Shown here piece by piece: positions 52,008 to 63,332 of a stretch of 64,000 nt of DNA (its first letter is position 1; the number at the start of each line of letters is the position of its first letter). The position numbers and the translations under genes are program-made. The notes beneath the pieces were generated by a model. It made no database searches. It saw only the letters and a program-made list of their open reading frames with translations, and was not told the DNA's origin. Source of the DNA: Brachycybe producta (Eukaryota > Arthropoda > Diplopoda > Playtdesmida > Andrognathidae); the NCBI GenBank assembly GCA_036925085.1, contig JAUPFP010000002.1:1588050-1652049 (forward strand). Reading direction: 5' to 3'.

Positions 52008-52780
52008 TACAGCTACCAAAAAAATATATAGACCTTTTTTTCATCAAAAGGTTCACTACAGCTACCAAGGGTCAGTACAACTACCAAAAAATATAGGCCT
52101 TTTTTATCAATACGTTTAGTTTAGGTTAGATTCGGTTCGGTTAGGTTTCATTAGCTTTTCGGTTAGGTTTCATTAGGTAAGATTCGGTTAGGTATGGTTT
52201 GGTTCGGTAAGGTTCCGTTAGGTTTGGTAATGTTCGGTTAGGTTTGGTTTCATTAGGTAAGGTTCGGTTAGGTTCGGTAAGGTTACGTTAGTTTTCATTA
52301 GGTAAGGTTACGTTAGTTTTCATTAGGTAAGGTTCGGTTAGGTTTCATTAGGTTTTCTGTAGTGACGAGAAAGTGATGAAAAAAGGTCTATATTTTGTAC
52401 CTATTTTTTTTTTGGTAGCTGTAGTGACCTAAGTAGCAGGGACGTCATTTGGGGGGTGCAAGGGGGCATTTGGCCACTCCTGAAAAACAATTGTGTTATT
52501 ACAATCAGCATATACATATGTTATAACTTATAACTAGAGTTTGTGCATATTGTTTTCAAATTTCTTGCAAATATAAATAAATCCATCAAAACCTAATTTA
52601 TCTTAAGTGGCAATATATGCACACGTCTTGCAGCACTAGCCTGCATATATACAAAAATTAGCAAGTCGGTCAAGTTTTGCCCCCCCCCCACCCTGGAAAA
52701 AAACTGAAATGACGGCCCTGTCAAGTAGCTATTCCCCCCAAAGTAGCTGTTGTGAGCCTTGGTAGCTGTATTGACCCCCA
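52008..52780. repeat. Foldback unit with TTAGGTTCGG core, interrupted by a MITE
   Basis: The left side has GGTTCACTACAGCTACCAAA and the right side GGTAGCTGTAGTGACC. The core (about 52130-52360) repeats GGTTAGGTTCGGT and GGTTTCATTAGG. At 52437-52720 it is split by a hAT-like MITE. Its closest relatives are the two tandem units at 54329-55826. Confidence 0.75.
52437..52720. mobile_element. hAT-like MITE
   Basis: 284 bp. It starts CAGGGACGTCATTTGGGGGG and ends GAAATGACGGCCCTG, giving inverted ends CAGGG(A/C)CGTCATTT. The flanks CTAAGTAG and TCAAGTAG are degenerate 8-bp duplications. Intact sister units at 55020 and 55757 read GACCCAAGTAGC without the insertion, confirming it. Confidence 0.75.
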
Positions 52781-53810
52781 AACGAAATTTCTGAAGGTAA
52801 TGGTTTTTTTAAAAAAAAAATTCATGAACCCAAACGTGTACCTTACTGTCCCACTCTCCCTTTTATGTGGAAGTAATTGAGTTGTTATAAATAATATAAT
52901 ATTTTTTGTTATTCGTGACTGTTTCATTAGTAGAGCTATTATATATTGGCTGTGTTTCAAATCCACGAAAAAAAATTGTGGTGTGTGTGTCCCTTTCCAT
53001 TCCCCCCCCCATTACAGTTCGATTCATTGAGAGACTTAAATAGGCTGAAATCTATATGATGGACAAAATGACTCCGCCTATTCACTTCGTACACATGGTG
53101 TTTTCTCATGAAGGGGCTCACATTTTCACATTTTGTAAACCACAACCACTATTTTAGCATTGTTGTGTTGTTTGTGTTTTTTTTTGTTATTCTTCTTCAG
53201 TGAAGTAATGTATTCCACTTGCAAATGTTGGGTTAATCCTCAGCTTTGCTACATTGAGGTTTCTATGGATATATAGACCACAGTGAGTTATTATCATGTC
53301 AAACTTAATCTACATTTACACTAATAATGTACCCTGTATTTACCTGTGCTTTGCGTCTAATGACGAATTCTAACGACTAGAACAAAGTGGTACTTAAATA
53401 ACAGGGTTTGTTTGCGTGTCTTGTCTACAGTTTCGAAAAAGAAAAAAAAGTCAATTGAAAGAAAACCCTTTAATAGTTTAGACACTCCAGAATCGCACAT
53501 GCACAGTGCATTAAGACGTGGTCAATTTGGCATTTTCAAAACTTCTCAAATATAACAAGAAAATGTATTAATGCAAGAGGAACATGTTTGGGGAATATGC
53601 ACAATTTTTTGTTTAAATTTCAAAGGTGTTCCCAAAGAACAGAAAAGAAACAGAAAAATGTACATTTTTGTGGTCAGTGATTTTTAATATGGGTAAAACA
53701 AATTAGTATAATTGGAAATGTTGTAAAAATGAAAACCCTTACGAATATTTCAAACAAAAGACCTTAAGAGGCTTCACCACAAAATTACTACGAAAAATCA
53801 CTGCAAAGAG
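52781..53810. other. Non-coding DNA
   Basis: I see no gene or known element. A short poly-C run lies near 53003. Confidence 0.5.
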
Positions 53811-54063
53811 CGCTAGCATCGTTTTTCTATTGAGCCCATAGACCCAATGTTAAAGAAAAAAATGTTAGTTTTGAAAATACACAGTTGCGGCAATATGTTT
53901 ATTTTTCATATTTAAAATTGTCCAATTTAAAGCTTTCAAAGTGCAATGTTCACCTTAAATATATGCTGAACAAGTTATAGAATAACAAACAATTGATAAG
54001 TGGGTTTACATTTTTAAAAACGTATTTTAAAATCGCGAATTTCTAATTCTTATTATTAAACTC
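53811..54063. repeat. Unsplit copy of the dispersed repeat hit by the foldback element
   Basis: It is continuous here but matches 424-576 plus 19347-19460. The site equivalent to the insertion is ACCTTAAAT at 53952-53960. It serves as a natural empty-site reference. Confidence 0.8.
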
Positions 54064-54328
54064 CATTGAGTACGCCTAAATAAGAAGAAAAAAAACATCC
54101 ATTAAAATGCTCGTAAAATACGTAAAAATAATAATAATAATAATAATTCAACTCAACTTGTTTTCAACTTAAAAGATGCCATATTTTGGTATTAACTGTA
54201 TAAAACCTACAGCAGTTAATTAAAGTAGCATACTGATAGACCTGGGGATATACGTACTGGTCCAACAGGTCCAGCACATACATTTTTTGGAGAAGAAAAT
54301 CCTGTATATTCCGAAGTCTTAAGGGTAG

Positions 54329-55826
54329 GTTTATATGGGACTGGCTCACTACAGCTAACTGGGTCACTACAGCTACTAGGCTCACTACAGCTACTAGGCT
54401 CACTACAGCTACCAGGGTCACTACAGCTACCAAAAAAAATATATAGACCTTTATTTCATCAAAAGGGTCACTACAGCTACCAAGGGTCACTACAGCTACC
54501 AAAAAATATAGGCCTTTTTATTGTATCAATACGTTTAGTTTAGATTACATTCGGTTCAGTTAGGTTTCATTATGTTCGGTAAGGTTTCATTATTTTCGAT
54601 TAGGTTTCATTAAGCTCGGTAAGGTTCGGTTAGGTTTAGTTAGGATCGGTAAGGTTCGGTTAGGTTTGGTTAGGATCGGTTAGGTTCAGTTAGGATCGGT
54701 TAGGTTTGGTTAGGATCGGTTAGGTTTGGTTAGGATCGGTTAGGTTTGGTTAGGATCGGTTAGGTTTGGTTAGGATCGGTTAGGTTCGGTTAGGATCAAT
54801 AAGGTTCGGTTAGGTTCGGTAAGGTTCGGTTAGGTAAGGTTCGGTAAGGTTTCATTATGTAAGGTTCGGTTAGGTTAGGGGGAATGGGTTATTTTTTTTA
54901 GCTGTAGTGACGAGAAAGTGATAAAAAAGGTCTATATTTTGTCCCCCTATTTTTTGGTAGCTGTAGTGACCCTTTTGATGAACAAAAGGTCTATATATTT
55001 TTTTGGTAGCTGTAGTGACCCAAGTAGCGGTTCTCCCCTTAGTAGCGCTTGTGAGCCTTGGTAGCTGTAGTGACCCCCAACCCTTTATATGGGACTGGCT
55101 CACTACAGCTAACTGGGTCACTACAGCTACTAGGCTCACTACAGCTTACTGGGTCACTACAGCTACTAGGCTCACTACAGCTACCAGGGTCACTACAGCT
55201 GCCAAAAAAAATATATAGACCTTTTTTCATCAAAAGGGTCACTACAGCTACCAAGGGTCATTACAGCTACCAAAAAATATAGGCCTTTTTATTTATCAAT
55301 ACGTTTCGTTTAGATTACATTCGGTTCAGTTAAGTTTCATTATGTTCGGTAAGGTTCGGTTAGGTTTGGTTAGGATCGGTAAGGTTCGGTTAGGTTTGGT
55401 TAGGATCGGTAAGGTTCGGTTAGGTTTGGTTAGGATCGGTAAGGTTCGGTTAGGTTTGGTTAGGATCGGTAAGGTTAGGTTAGGTTTGGTTAGGATCGGT
55501 TAGTGTCGGTTAGGTTCGGTTAGGATCGGTTAGTATGGGTACTTTTTGGTTAGGATCGTTAAGGTTCGGTTAGGTAAGGTTCGGTAAGGTTTAATTATGT
55601 AAGGTTCACTTAGGTTATGGAGAAAGGTTTTTTTTTAGCTGTAGTGACGAGAAAGTGGTAAAAAAAGGTCTATATTTTGTCCCCCTATTTTTTGGTAGCT
55701 GTAGTGACCCTTTTGATGAACAAAAGGTCTATATAATTTTTTGGTAGATGTAGTGACCCAAGTAGCTGTTCTCCCCCTAGTAGCGCTTGTGAGCCTTGGT
55801 AGCTGTAGTGACCCCCAACCGTTTAT
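54329..55826. repeat. Tandem pair of foldback units with TTAGGTTCGG cores
   Basis: Two units of about 750 bp start at 54329 and 55083 with TTATATGGGACTGGCTCACT. Each has several GGTCACTACAGCTACC words on the left and their reverse complements (GGTAGCTGTAGTGACC) on the right. The core repeats GGTTAGGTTTGGTTAGGATC with a 20-bp period. Each ends GAGCCTTGGTAGCTGTAGTG, then ACCCCCAACC. The flanks can pair as long imperfect stems. There is no coding sequence. Confidence 0.85.
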
Positions 55827-55842
55827 ACTCCAAACTTTGCTA

Positions 55843-56412
55843 AGATTTGCAAGCTTTGAAGTTCTGTAAAATTAGCTCCCCAAAGTTTAGCTTGTTCACA
55901 CATACATGTGGTCTTGCAAAGTTTACCCTATTTTATGACCTTTATATCCTATAAAACAGATACACAAAACAATAGAACCCTTCCCCTTCTTGAAGAAAAA
56001 AGGTGTGACTTATTCACCCCTTTTGTGTATCCGTTTCCTGATTGGTGCTTTGAGTTGCTAAGCTTTGAAAAGTTGAACAATTTCAAAGCTAGCTTCATGC
56101 TCTGGCGAAGGCAAAAACCTGAAGCTCTGACGTCATTTTTGAAGTTTTGCAGGCTACTTTGCCGCTTAGCAAGGGAGCATAAACCGACCCAAAGATTTGC
56201 AAGCTTTGAAGCTCCTAATAATTAGCTTTCCAAAGCTTAGCTTGTTCATACAAACACGTGGTCTTGCATGCTTCACTGCATTTTATAACCTTTCTACCCA
56301 ATAAAACAAATATACAAAACAATAGAACCCTTCCCTTTCTGGGAGGGGTTCATGATTGGTGCTTTTGAGTTGCTAAGCTTTGAAAAGTTTAAGCGAGCTT
56401 CATGTTCTGGCA
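55843..56412 (+). repeat. Direct duplication of about 250 bp
   Basis: About 55843-56112 and 56190-56412 share GATTTGCAAGCTTTGAAG, CAAAACAATAGAACCCTTCC and TTGCTAAGCTTTGAAAAGTT. The second copy is truncated and runs into the Helitron-like copy. A 105-codon frame across the first copy is not convincing. Confidence 0.8.
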
Positions 56413-56415
56413 TGG

Positions 56416-57353
56416 ACTGAAATTGAAATGAAAGCAGTAAAAAAGGAACAAACGACGTGCATGTGCACACCAGAGAAAATGAAAAGCTCATTTTCTCTTT
56501 CAAATATAAAAAGGGGAGGATATAATACAGTGCGTTTCAGATATATAGACCAAAACAAATATCAGAGAATATCAGACATTGTAACGAGGGAAACAGTAAA
56601 AGCAAGAAAATGCCCCAGTTTTCTCCATTAACCTAACGAAGGAATGGTTACGGAACCAAAATATCACCACTCTCGAATGGCCAGCGTATTCCCTGGACAT
56701 AATTCCTGTAGAAAACTTTTGGGACATCATTGTACGTGGTAATTAAGCAGATTGCCATGATTATGCTACAATATCAAAGCTGAAAAGGGCCATTTTAGCT
56801 GCTTTGGGGCAGAATTTCTGTAAATGTGTTTATAAATCTAGTTTAAAGTATGTAGAAAAGAATGTTTTAAGTTCTAAAACATCAGGATAGTCATATACCT
56901 TGCTAATTTTAATGGTACTGTTGTGTTTAGAATGTTATTTTGTCACAATAATTAATAAAAGTGAAAAGTTCATTAGTGCGTGTATAATTATGAAACGGTC
57001 ATTTTCCAGTTTTTAATTTTTTTTAATTTTAACCTTTTTAAGAAATAATTTTCTGCCTAGCAGAAAGTTTACAATATTCGATGATCTCTTTCTGTTGAAA
57101 GTTCACAGTTCAAGTTTAACTCAAGATATAACCACTTCTTGGGGTGCATGTGTATATCTGAAATGCACTGTAGTAGCAAAATTAAACTACGGTTTATCAC
57201 AGGCAATTGTGCCCAGCATTAGAATTTCTTTTGCTCAGCCCTTTTATGAACGTCATTACTTGATCTGATGTCATAAAAGGGCGGAGGAAACGAAATTGTA
57301 ATGCAGGCCTATGAATTTTGCTCCTGTCATTTATGACGGGTTACCCCCACTAG
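56416..57353 (+). mobile_element. Non-autonomous Helitron-like element, copy e, truncated and interrupted
   Basis: It starts inside the body (GAAATTGAAATGAAAGCAG) and ends with the hairpin CCTGTCATTTATGACGGG and CTAG at 57350-57353. A Tc1-type element occupies 56528-57170. The 5' end is missing. Confidence 0.7.
56528..57170 (+). mobile_element. Tc1-like element, internally deleted
   Basis: 643 bp, flanked by TA on both sides. The ends CAGTGCGTTTCAGATATA and ATATCTGAAATGCACTG are inverted repeats with one or two differences. Inside (about 56640-56740) translation gives LEWPAYSLDIIPVENFWDII, the end of a Tc1-family transposase (usual motif with SPDLNPIEN). Most of the transposase is missing. 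Confidence 0.85.
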
Positions 57354-58105
57354 CATATAGATATTAACAAAACATATGTACAGTATATATTAAAATAATG
57401 TTTTAGTATAATTTATGTATTTACTTCCTCGTGTTCAAAGTTTTACTTTAGTTGGCTCTATAGATATCCATTTTGCTTCCCCCTGCAGAGGTTTATGCTA
57501 TGTCCCAGAGGCATTTTTTGTAAAAAAATGATGCAAAAACGTTTAACAAAGGTTTTTTTTAAAACAATATTAAAAGAAAATTCAAATTGTTTTCAAAACT
57601 AAAATGGCAAAAGATTATGTTAAAAGTTTTTTCGTGGCAATATTGTACAATATAAACATTTTTAATAGCCGTTTGAAAAGGACCCGTGTTGGGGTTTTTC
57701 ATTGACATTTCATGAAATACTAATTTCGCCTTTTTCAAACTGTTATAAAATGTTTATTTTTAGAACAACACCTCCTATAAAACATAATGGCCATACAGGC
57801 ACGCCACCTGAGAGGGCAGAAACAAAATAAAAATTTATAAAGAAACCTAATACTAATTCGATATTTTTATAACTGGATCCGAAAATTACACCAATTATTG
57901 TTTACTAATATTTTTTTATAACTTCATTTTGTTCTAATACATTACTTTCTATATTGTTGTGACACCTTGCATTTTACCCTTGGTTGAAATGATAGCCTTG
58001 GGGCCCCCATGCCCCATTTTTTCTACTTCCGCCCTCCTCTTAAGGATATAAAAGGTCAAACCAACATCCTTGTTCCGGAATCAGCGGAAGGATACCCGTC
58101 AATAC
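57354..58105. other. Non-coding DNA
   Basis: AT-rich with no identified gene. GGGGCCCCCATGCCCC near 58000 is a short palindrome. Confidence 0.5.
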
Positions 58106-58112
58106 ATGGTTC

Positions 58113-58175
58113 CTTGGGCATGGGTGCACCACATATAGGTGCACACAGGCCCAAGAGTATAAAGGTCCGTGTTAA
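58113..58175 (+). promoter_or_regulatory. Hairpin-TATA LTR fragment
   Basis: An 18-bp stem with two mismatches (58113-58130 with 58138-58155) is followed by TATAAAGGTCCGTGTT at 58158. It matches 51191-51249. Confidence 0.55.
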
Positions 58176-58322
58176 TTTATATAACATGTTTTGTGAAACA
58201 AAGAATGGATCAACGAACATGTTACAATTCATCAATGGTCTGGTGGCTAAGCAATTCCACGCGTCTTATAATGTTCTCTGTTTAATGACATACAAATGGT
58301 TGAATACATTAAATAAGTCTAT

Positions 58323-58770
58323 TGTGGCAACCTGGTCTGCTCAATCAAATTTTTGATTGAGCAGACGAACTCCCTATGGTGATCTGCCTGGCAGCATATA
58401 GTAGGCTGTTGGGTCGGACGCCATTTTGGTGCCAGCAGACCTCTCACCATTGAAGTCAATGGGTGAGAGGTCAGAAGTGACCACTGTCCCCTCCAGGTGG
58501 AGTTGCCTGGAGGTTTCTTTGGCTTGGTCAGCCATTGAATCTGGGCAGTGTGTTGGAGGCAATTGACTGAGGCACATCTTCATGCTGGAGGCCTTGTGCT
58601 TTGTGTGGCTTTGTTTGCCTTTTTGATTTTATTCATGGGGGCTTGGCTGGTTGGATTAACCAGCCAAGTTGTGTGAATATCTAACCACTGCATCTCATTA
58701 TTTGCATATTAAGTAAGTGTTAATAAACACCTTTTATTATTTTTACTTACATCTGTGTTGTGTGCCTTAT
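58323..58770 (+). repeat. LTR of a gypsy B relative
   Basis: It begins TGTGGCAACCTGGTCTGCTC with a perfect palindrome (TCTGCTCAATCAAA and its complement). It has AATAAACACC near 58724 and ends before TTGGGGAGTACCGCGGGG, a primer-binding-like segment similar to 19733. About 448 bp; the exact ends are inferred. Confidence 0.6.
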
Positions 58771-59100
58771 TGGGGAGTACCGCGGGGAGGGTGGGAAATC
58801 TATGGGTTTTCACCGTCTCTTTCCGGCCGTTTGTCGGCCGGTACTTGCGTCGGCTTGCGGTGGAAGAGGTTCCACCGCGATATTCTGGTTGTGGCGGCGG
58901 ATCGACCGTCGTGTCCAGCGAGGGGACTCCGTGGGAGTCGACGCTACCTATTGTTCACCGTGCAGAGGCGGCTACGGGTACGATCCCGTCCCCGTTTGGA
59001 GTCTGGTGTCCGGGTATGTTTTGGTAAAGTTCTTCTGGACGGTACAAAACGTACCCGAGGTATTGTAACGGACCAGTCGGGTCGTTACACTATAGTCAAC
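58771..59100 (+). mobile_element. Truncated leader of a gypsy B relative
   Basis: It resembles 19735-20000 (GGGGAGTACCGCGGGGAGGG, TTTGTCGGCCGGTACTTG). No gag or pol follows, so the element is truncated soon after its leader. Confidence 0.6.
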
Positions 59101-59560
59101 CTGCAACAGTGGCGGAGCCATGATTTTTTTATTGGGGGGTCCAAAATTATTTTTCCAGAATAAAACTAATCACAGACTACAGCGTGCTATGCCGCACCAG
59201 CCCGCATAAAGAACTTTCCATTGTATGACTAAAGGAATAGCCCTACCTTGAGGAAATTTAAAAGGCTTAATGAACTCTATAACGTACATGGTATTCTCAC
59301 TGACCGTGTCTAACCGAGTGGGGCAAAATGTCTGTGGGGTAACAGCCGCCACTCAGAGACACTCAGCCTCTCTAGTTGCCCTGCTCAGCATCGCGAGGGG
59401 TAATAGCTATTGGCGAGATCAGCTCGGGCAGTAAGCCAACCGTTAACTCGGCGGAGTGGTCTGACCTCTGCTGTCCGGGATGCTCTAAGAATCTTTATAA
59501 CTGTAGGATGGGCCATCCTTACCACTCAGCCTCAGGGTTAATTAATACTCTTAAAATTAA
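59101..59560. other. Non-coding DNA
   Basis: No convincing gene. The start (AGTGGCGGAGCCATGATTTT) looks like the end of another DNA element, but I cannot define it. Confidence 0.4.
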
Positions 59561-59574
59561 TGACTAATCAAGTT

Positions 59575-59975
59575 TCACAACCAGTAGAAACCAGTACTCA
59601 CACCAGTAGAAACCAGTGTTCTTACCAGTATTCACACCAGTAGGAACCAGTATGAAACCTTGTAGAAACCAGTAAGAACCAGTATGAATCCTTGCAGAAA
59701 CCAGTATGAAATGTCCCAAAACACCATGTAAACCAGTATGAATTTTTACTGGTCCAGTATGAATTGTCATGATGGTTTTATAATGGTCCCAATATGAATC
59801 CAGTAGGAAAAATTTACTTGTCCAGTATGAATTCTCATGGTGGTTTTAGAATGGTCCCAATATCAATCCAGTAGGAAAAATTTACTGGTCCAGTATGAAT
59901 TGTCATAATGGTTTTATAATGGTTCCATTATCAAACCAGTAGGAAAAATCATACTGGCCCAGTATAACTTTTTTG
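59575..59975. repeat. CCAGTA-rich minisatellite
   Basis: Degenerate repeats of ACCAGTAGAAACCAGTA on the left grade into a longer unit containing TCCAGTATGAATTGTCAT, GGTTTTATAATGGT and CAGTAGGAAAAATTTACT, seen about three times. Confidence 0.85.
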
Positions 59976-60261
59976 ACTGGGAAACTATAAAGAGACTAAT
60001 CTAAACTATAAAGAGACTAATCTTAAGTTGCATATACGTAAATGAAGTATGCTTATAATTACACTGAAAGGAAAAAAACGAACCTCTATAATAGATAGAA
60101 AAATGAACACTAATATTAAAAAAATGGTTCGTTTTTTCCCGTTCACAGCGTATATGACACTTCATTTGCATATTACAACTATATATTTTAAGACACATCA
60201 AAAAATAAAAATACATATATGTATGGCTTTTCCCTTATGCTTCTCGTTGTTTTCAGGTTGG

Positions 60262-60770
60262 ACATGCAACGATAATCAACTGTTGATTTATCCTTGCATA
60301 TCCCACTTGAATAAATCAACTGTTGATTTTCAGTTGATTATTGGTTGTATTATCGTTTGAAAATAGTCGGACATCAACATTGAATTTGCGTTACCAATAC
60401 AACTATTTAACAACGTTGTTTTAAGGTTGATCAAGCAACATTAAATCAACGGTTGATTTTCAGTTGATTATTGGTTTTATAATGGTTGTAAAATAGTCGG
60501 TCTTCAACGTTGGATTTGCGTTACCAATCCAACTATTTAACAACGTTGTTTTAAGGTTGATCAACCGACATTAAATCAACGGTTGATTTTCAGTTGATTA
60601 TTGGTTGTATAATGGTTGTAAAATAGTCGGTCTTCAACGTTGGATTTGCGTTACCAATCCAACTATTTAACAACGTTGTTTTAAGGTTGATCAACCAACG
60701 TTAAATCAACGGTTGATTTTCAGTTGATTATTGGTTGCAAAATGGTTGTAAAATAGTCATTGGAACAACA
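60262..60770 (+). repeat. 130-bp tandem repeat
   Basis: TTTTCAGTTGATTATTGGTT recurs at exactly 130-bp steps (CAGTTGATTA at 60331, 60461, 60591, 60721). Units also share TAACAACGTTGTTTTAAGGT. CAACGTTG-type words continue in degenerate form to about 60950. Confidence 0.9.
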
Positions 60771-61059
60771 TATAATAAACGTTGGAAATCAGTTGGAAAA
60801 ACGTTGAAAATGTGTCTGAAATTCGACATAAAAATACGTTTATCCAACTCACATATCCAAACGTTTTTAAAACGTTGGAAAACGGTTGGAAAGCTGACCA
60901 TGACGAAAATCCAACCATTTGACCAAAAATCAACGTTGAATCAACGTCAGTGTGTTACCTGGGTAAGGACATTGAGGAAAAAGGGGCTTACAATTGTGAT
61001 GTCATGGTGCTATGGATAAGAAATGTCCAGTGTATATAGCAATGCGTTAGAGAAATAAA

Positions 61060-61790
61060 TCCCAGACTAAGTATGGGTAATACGAGAGCTGGAAAAATCA
61101 TGCCAAGCCTCTGATATATGAAGGGAAGACTATCTCTATAGCCTCTGATTCCCAGTCTGACTTAACTCTATCTCTAGAGCATATATGGCAGCTATGAATG
61201 TGCAAATATGGTTCATCAGAAACTAATGGCCATTGTCAATAGGGATAACACTATCTCTCTGAATTGGATTAAAGCCCATATAGGGTACCATGGTAATGAA
61301 ATGGCTGATAACATGCAAAGGCTGCTACCAATAACAGTATGTTATTGAGTTATAAAAACCCATCTCATGGTTTAAACTGGAAGCTAAGAAGCAATTGCTC
61401 GAAAGATGGAAAGAAGACTGGCTCCAGACTAGTAAGAGAAGGGAAACTTTTCAGTACATCCCAGAACCCTCACTTGAAGGCTATATTTTTTCTGGTAGTA
61501 TCACCCGATTATTAATGGTTATGGGTCGTTTAATACTTATTTTAAACTATTTAACTTAAAGGAGACTGGGTTATCTGACTCCTGTACGTGTAATGCGAAG
61601 GAGGACTCAGTGGACCATGTCCTTTGGGAATGCCCCATGATTAATAGGACTGATGCTGAACAAGCCCTAATGGCCGAAGTTTTAAAGAAAGAATTTAGAT
61701 GGCCTTGCAGTAAAATGCATCTTGTGAGTATGCCTCTAATTGCAGCTTTCAAAAAGTTTTGCAAAGAAATTAAAGTAGTAGCTTAGAGTA
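61060..61790 (+). pseudogene. LINE retrotransposon 3' end: RNase H and terminal Cys/His motif
   Basis: Around 61253-61320 translation gives SLNWIKAHIGYHGNEMADNM, the conserved end of a LINE-encoded RNase H domain. About 240 bp later, ETGLSDSCTCNAKEDSVDHV and LWECPMIN give a C-x-C...H-x4-C pattern found at the end of LINE polymerases. The frame is broken several times between them. It is the tail of a 5'-truncated non-LTR element, probably of an RNase H-bearing clade such as I. Confidence 0.75.
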
Positions 61791-61799
61791 GAAAGTGTT

Positions 61800-62737
61800 T
61801 TTATGCATCACATTTAGCCCTTAAACCTTTTGGTGAGGAGGTTAATAAGGTTCATGTATGCATCATATGAAATCAAATTTTGCAATGTCCATTATAAGGT
61901 GGCAAGTTGCAATGTGCAAAACTGGCTTGTAGAACTTCCATAAGTTCCATGCCAGAAGTCAAAAGGAAAACCGTGAAGAACCAGGGGAATAACACGCTCA
62001 CGTGACATTGAGACACCACTCAGGTGTTTTCATTTCCCAGCATACTTTGTTGCAAACAACAAAACATGTTCAATTGTATGGGGCAGTGTGAGCATTTAAG
62101 TTGTCTACAATAAGTGGTGGCGTTGTGGTGGTGGTGCATACACAGTATATCGCCTGTTGCTCAGATAGAATGTTTCACATAGTGGTTTGGGGTGGACTAG
62201 CTGAAAAGTCGCTTAGTTGAGCATCTATTATGGTAGTGGGACAAAATGAGTTCTGAAGGTACAGCCTTACAGGTTAAGAGAGAGAGAGAGAATGAAAAAA
62301 AAGACCAAGAAAAAACTATCAAATATAAACACAGCCCTTTTTGGCATGTATATAGAATCTCGGATGGGGAAGTCTGGATCCCTGGACCCGTCCTTGGCTA
62401 GGCCACTGACCTGCATTCATATCAACTGTTTATCATTTTTTTTCTCCACAATTGCAAAATAGGGAATACCTCGAGAACTGGTGTCCAGCACCAAGTTGGA
62501 ATCAGTTCTAATTAACCCATATGCTCTCTAAGCAAAAGGCAGTTCTTGACCCAGCAAAGTGAGCCTTAGGTCATAACACTTGCTTTACATGGTTACACTA
62601 TTTACTATAATCTATTACATTTTTGTTTTAGATAATTATGGAACTAAAATATAATTCTTTCTTTTCTGAAAGTATGTAATTCATTGCAATATTAATTTTA
62701 TTTTAAAAATAAAAGAAATAGTGAAATTATACTGTAA
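61800..62737. other. Non-coding DNA
   Basis: No gene identified; a short AGAGAG run lies at about 62278. Confidence 0.5.
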
Positions 62738-63332
62738 CTAGTGGAGTAACCCGTCATAAATGACAGGAGTCCAATTCACAGGCAATTGTGTCAGCATTAG
62801 AATTTTTTTTCCTCCGCCTTTTTATGATGTCAGACCAAGTAACAAACCAATTAGAAATTGATGACGTTCATAAAAGGGCGGAGCAAAAGAAATTCTAATG
62901 TTAGGCACAATTGCTTGTGATAAATGCTAGTTTAATTTTGCTATTATCCCCGCCCCTTTTTATATTTGAATGGGAAAATGAGCTTTTCATTTTCTCTGGT
63001 GTGCGCATGTGCGTCATTTGTCACTTTTTTTACTCCTTTCATTTCAATTTCAGTTTCCCCCTCCCTCTCTTTTCTCCTCCACGTTTCTCTCTCTCTCTCT
63101 CTCTCCCTCTCTCTCTCTCTATTCCCATCTCCTTTCCAACCTTTTCCCCCTCTCCAATTTCATATCATGTGGTTTTTGGATGGGGAGAGCACAACATAAT
63201 GTTACCTTGAGAAAAAAAGCGGTTCATTTAAATATATATAAATTTCGATGTACTTACACGTTTTTGTCCTTGTTTGCTCAGCGTTACTCATACAGGGAAA
63301 GACAGATAGACTGGGCTTAATATGTATATATA
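62738..63332 (-). mobile_element. Non-autonomous Helitron-like element, copy c
   Basis: On the minus strand it ends with the hairpin and CTAG (62738-62741), followed by T. The body matches copies a and b. A TC microsatellite (63083-63121) lies within. The 5' TC end is not preserved where copy d abuts it. Confidence 0.7.

Noticed and set aside
54540..55620. A telomere array (TTAGG)n
   Set aside because: TTAGG alternates with TTCGG, TTTGG and ATCGG words inside dispersed units; it is not a pure terminal array.
55908..56225. 105-codon ORF
   Set aside because: It lies in a duplicated repeat whose second copy is not open in the same frame.
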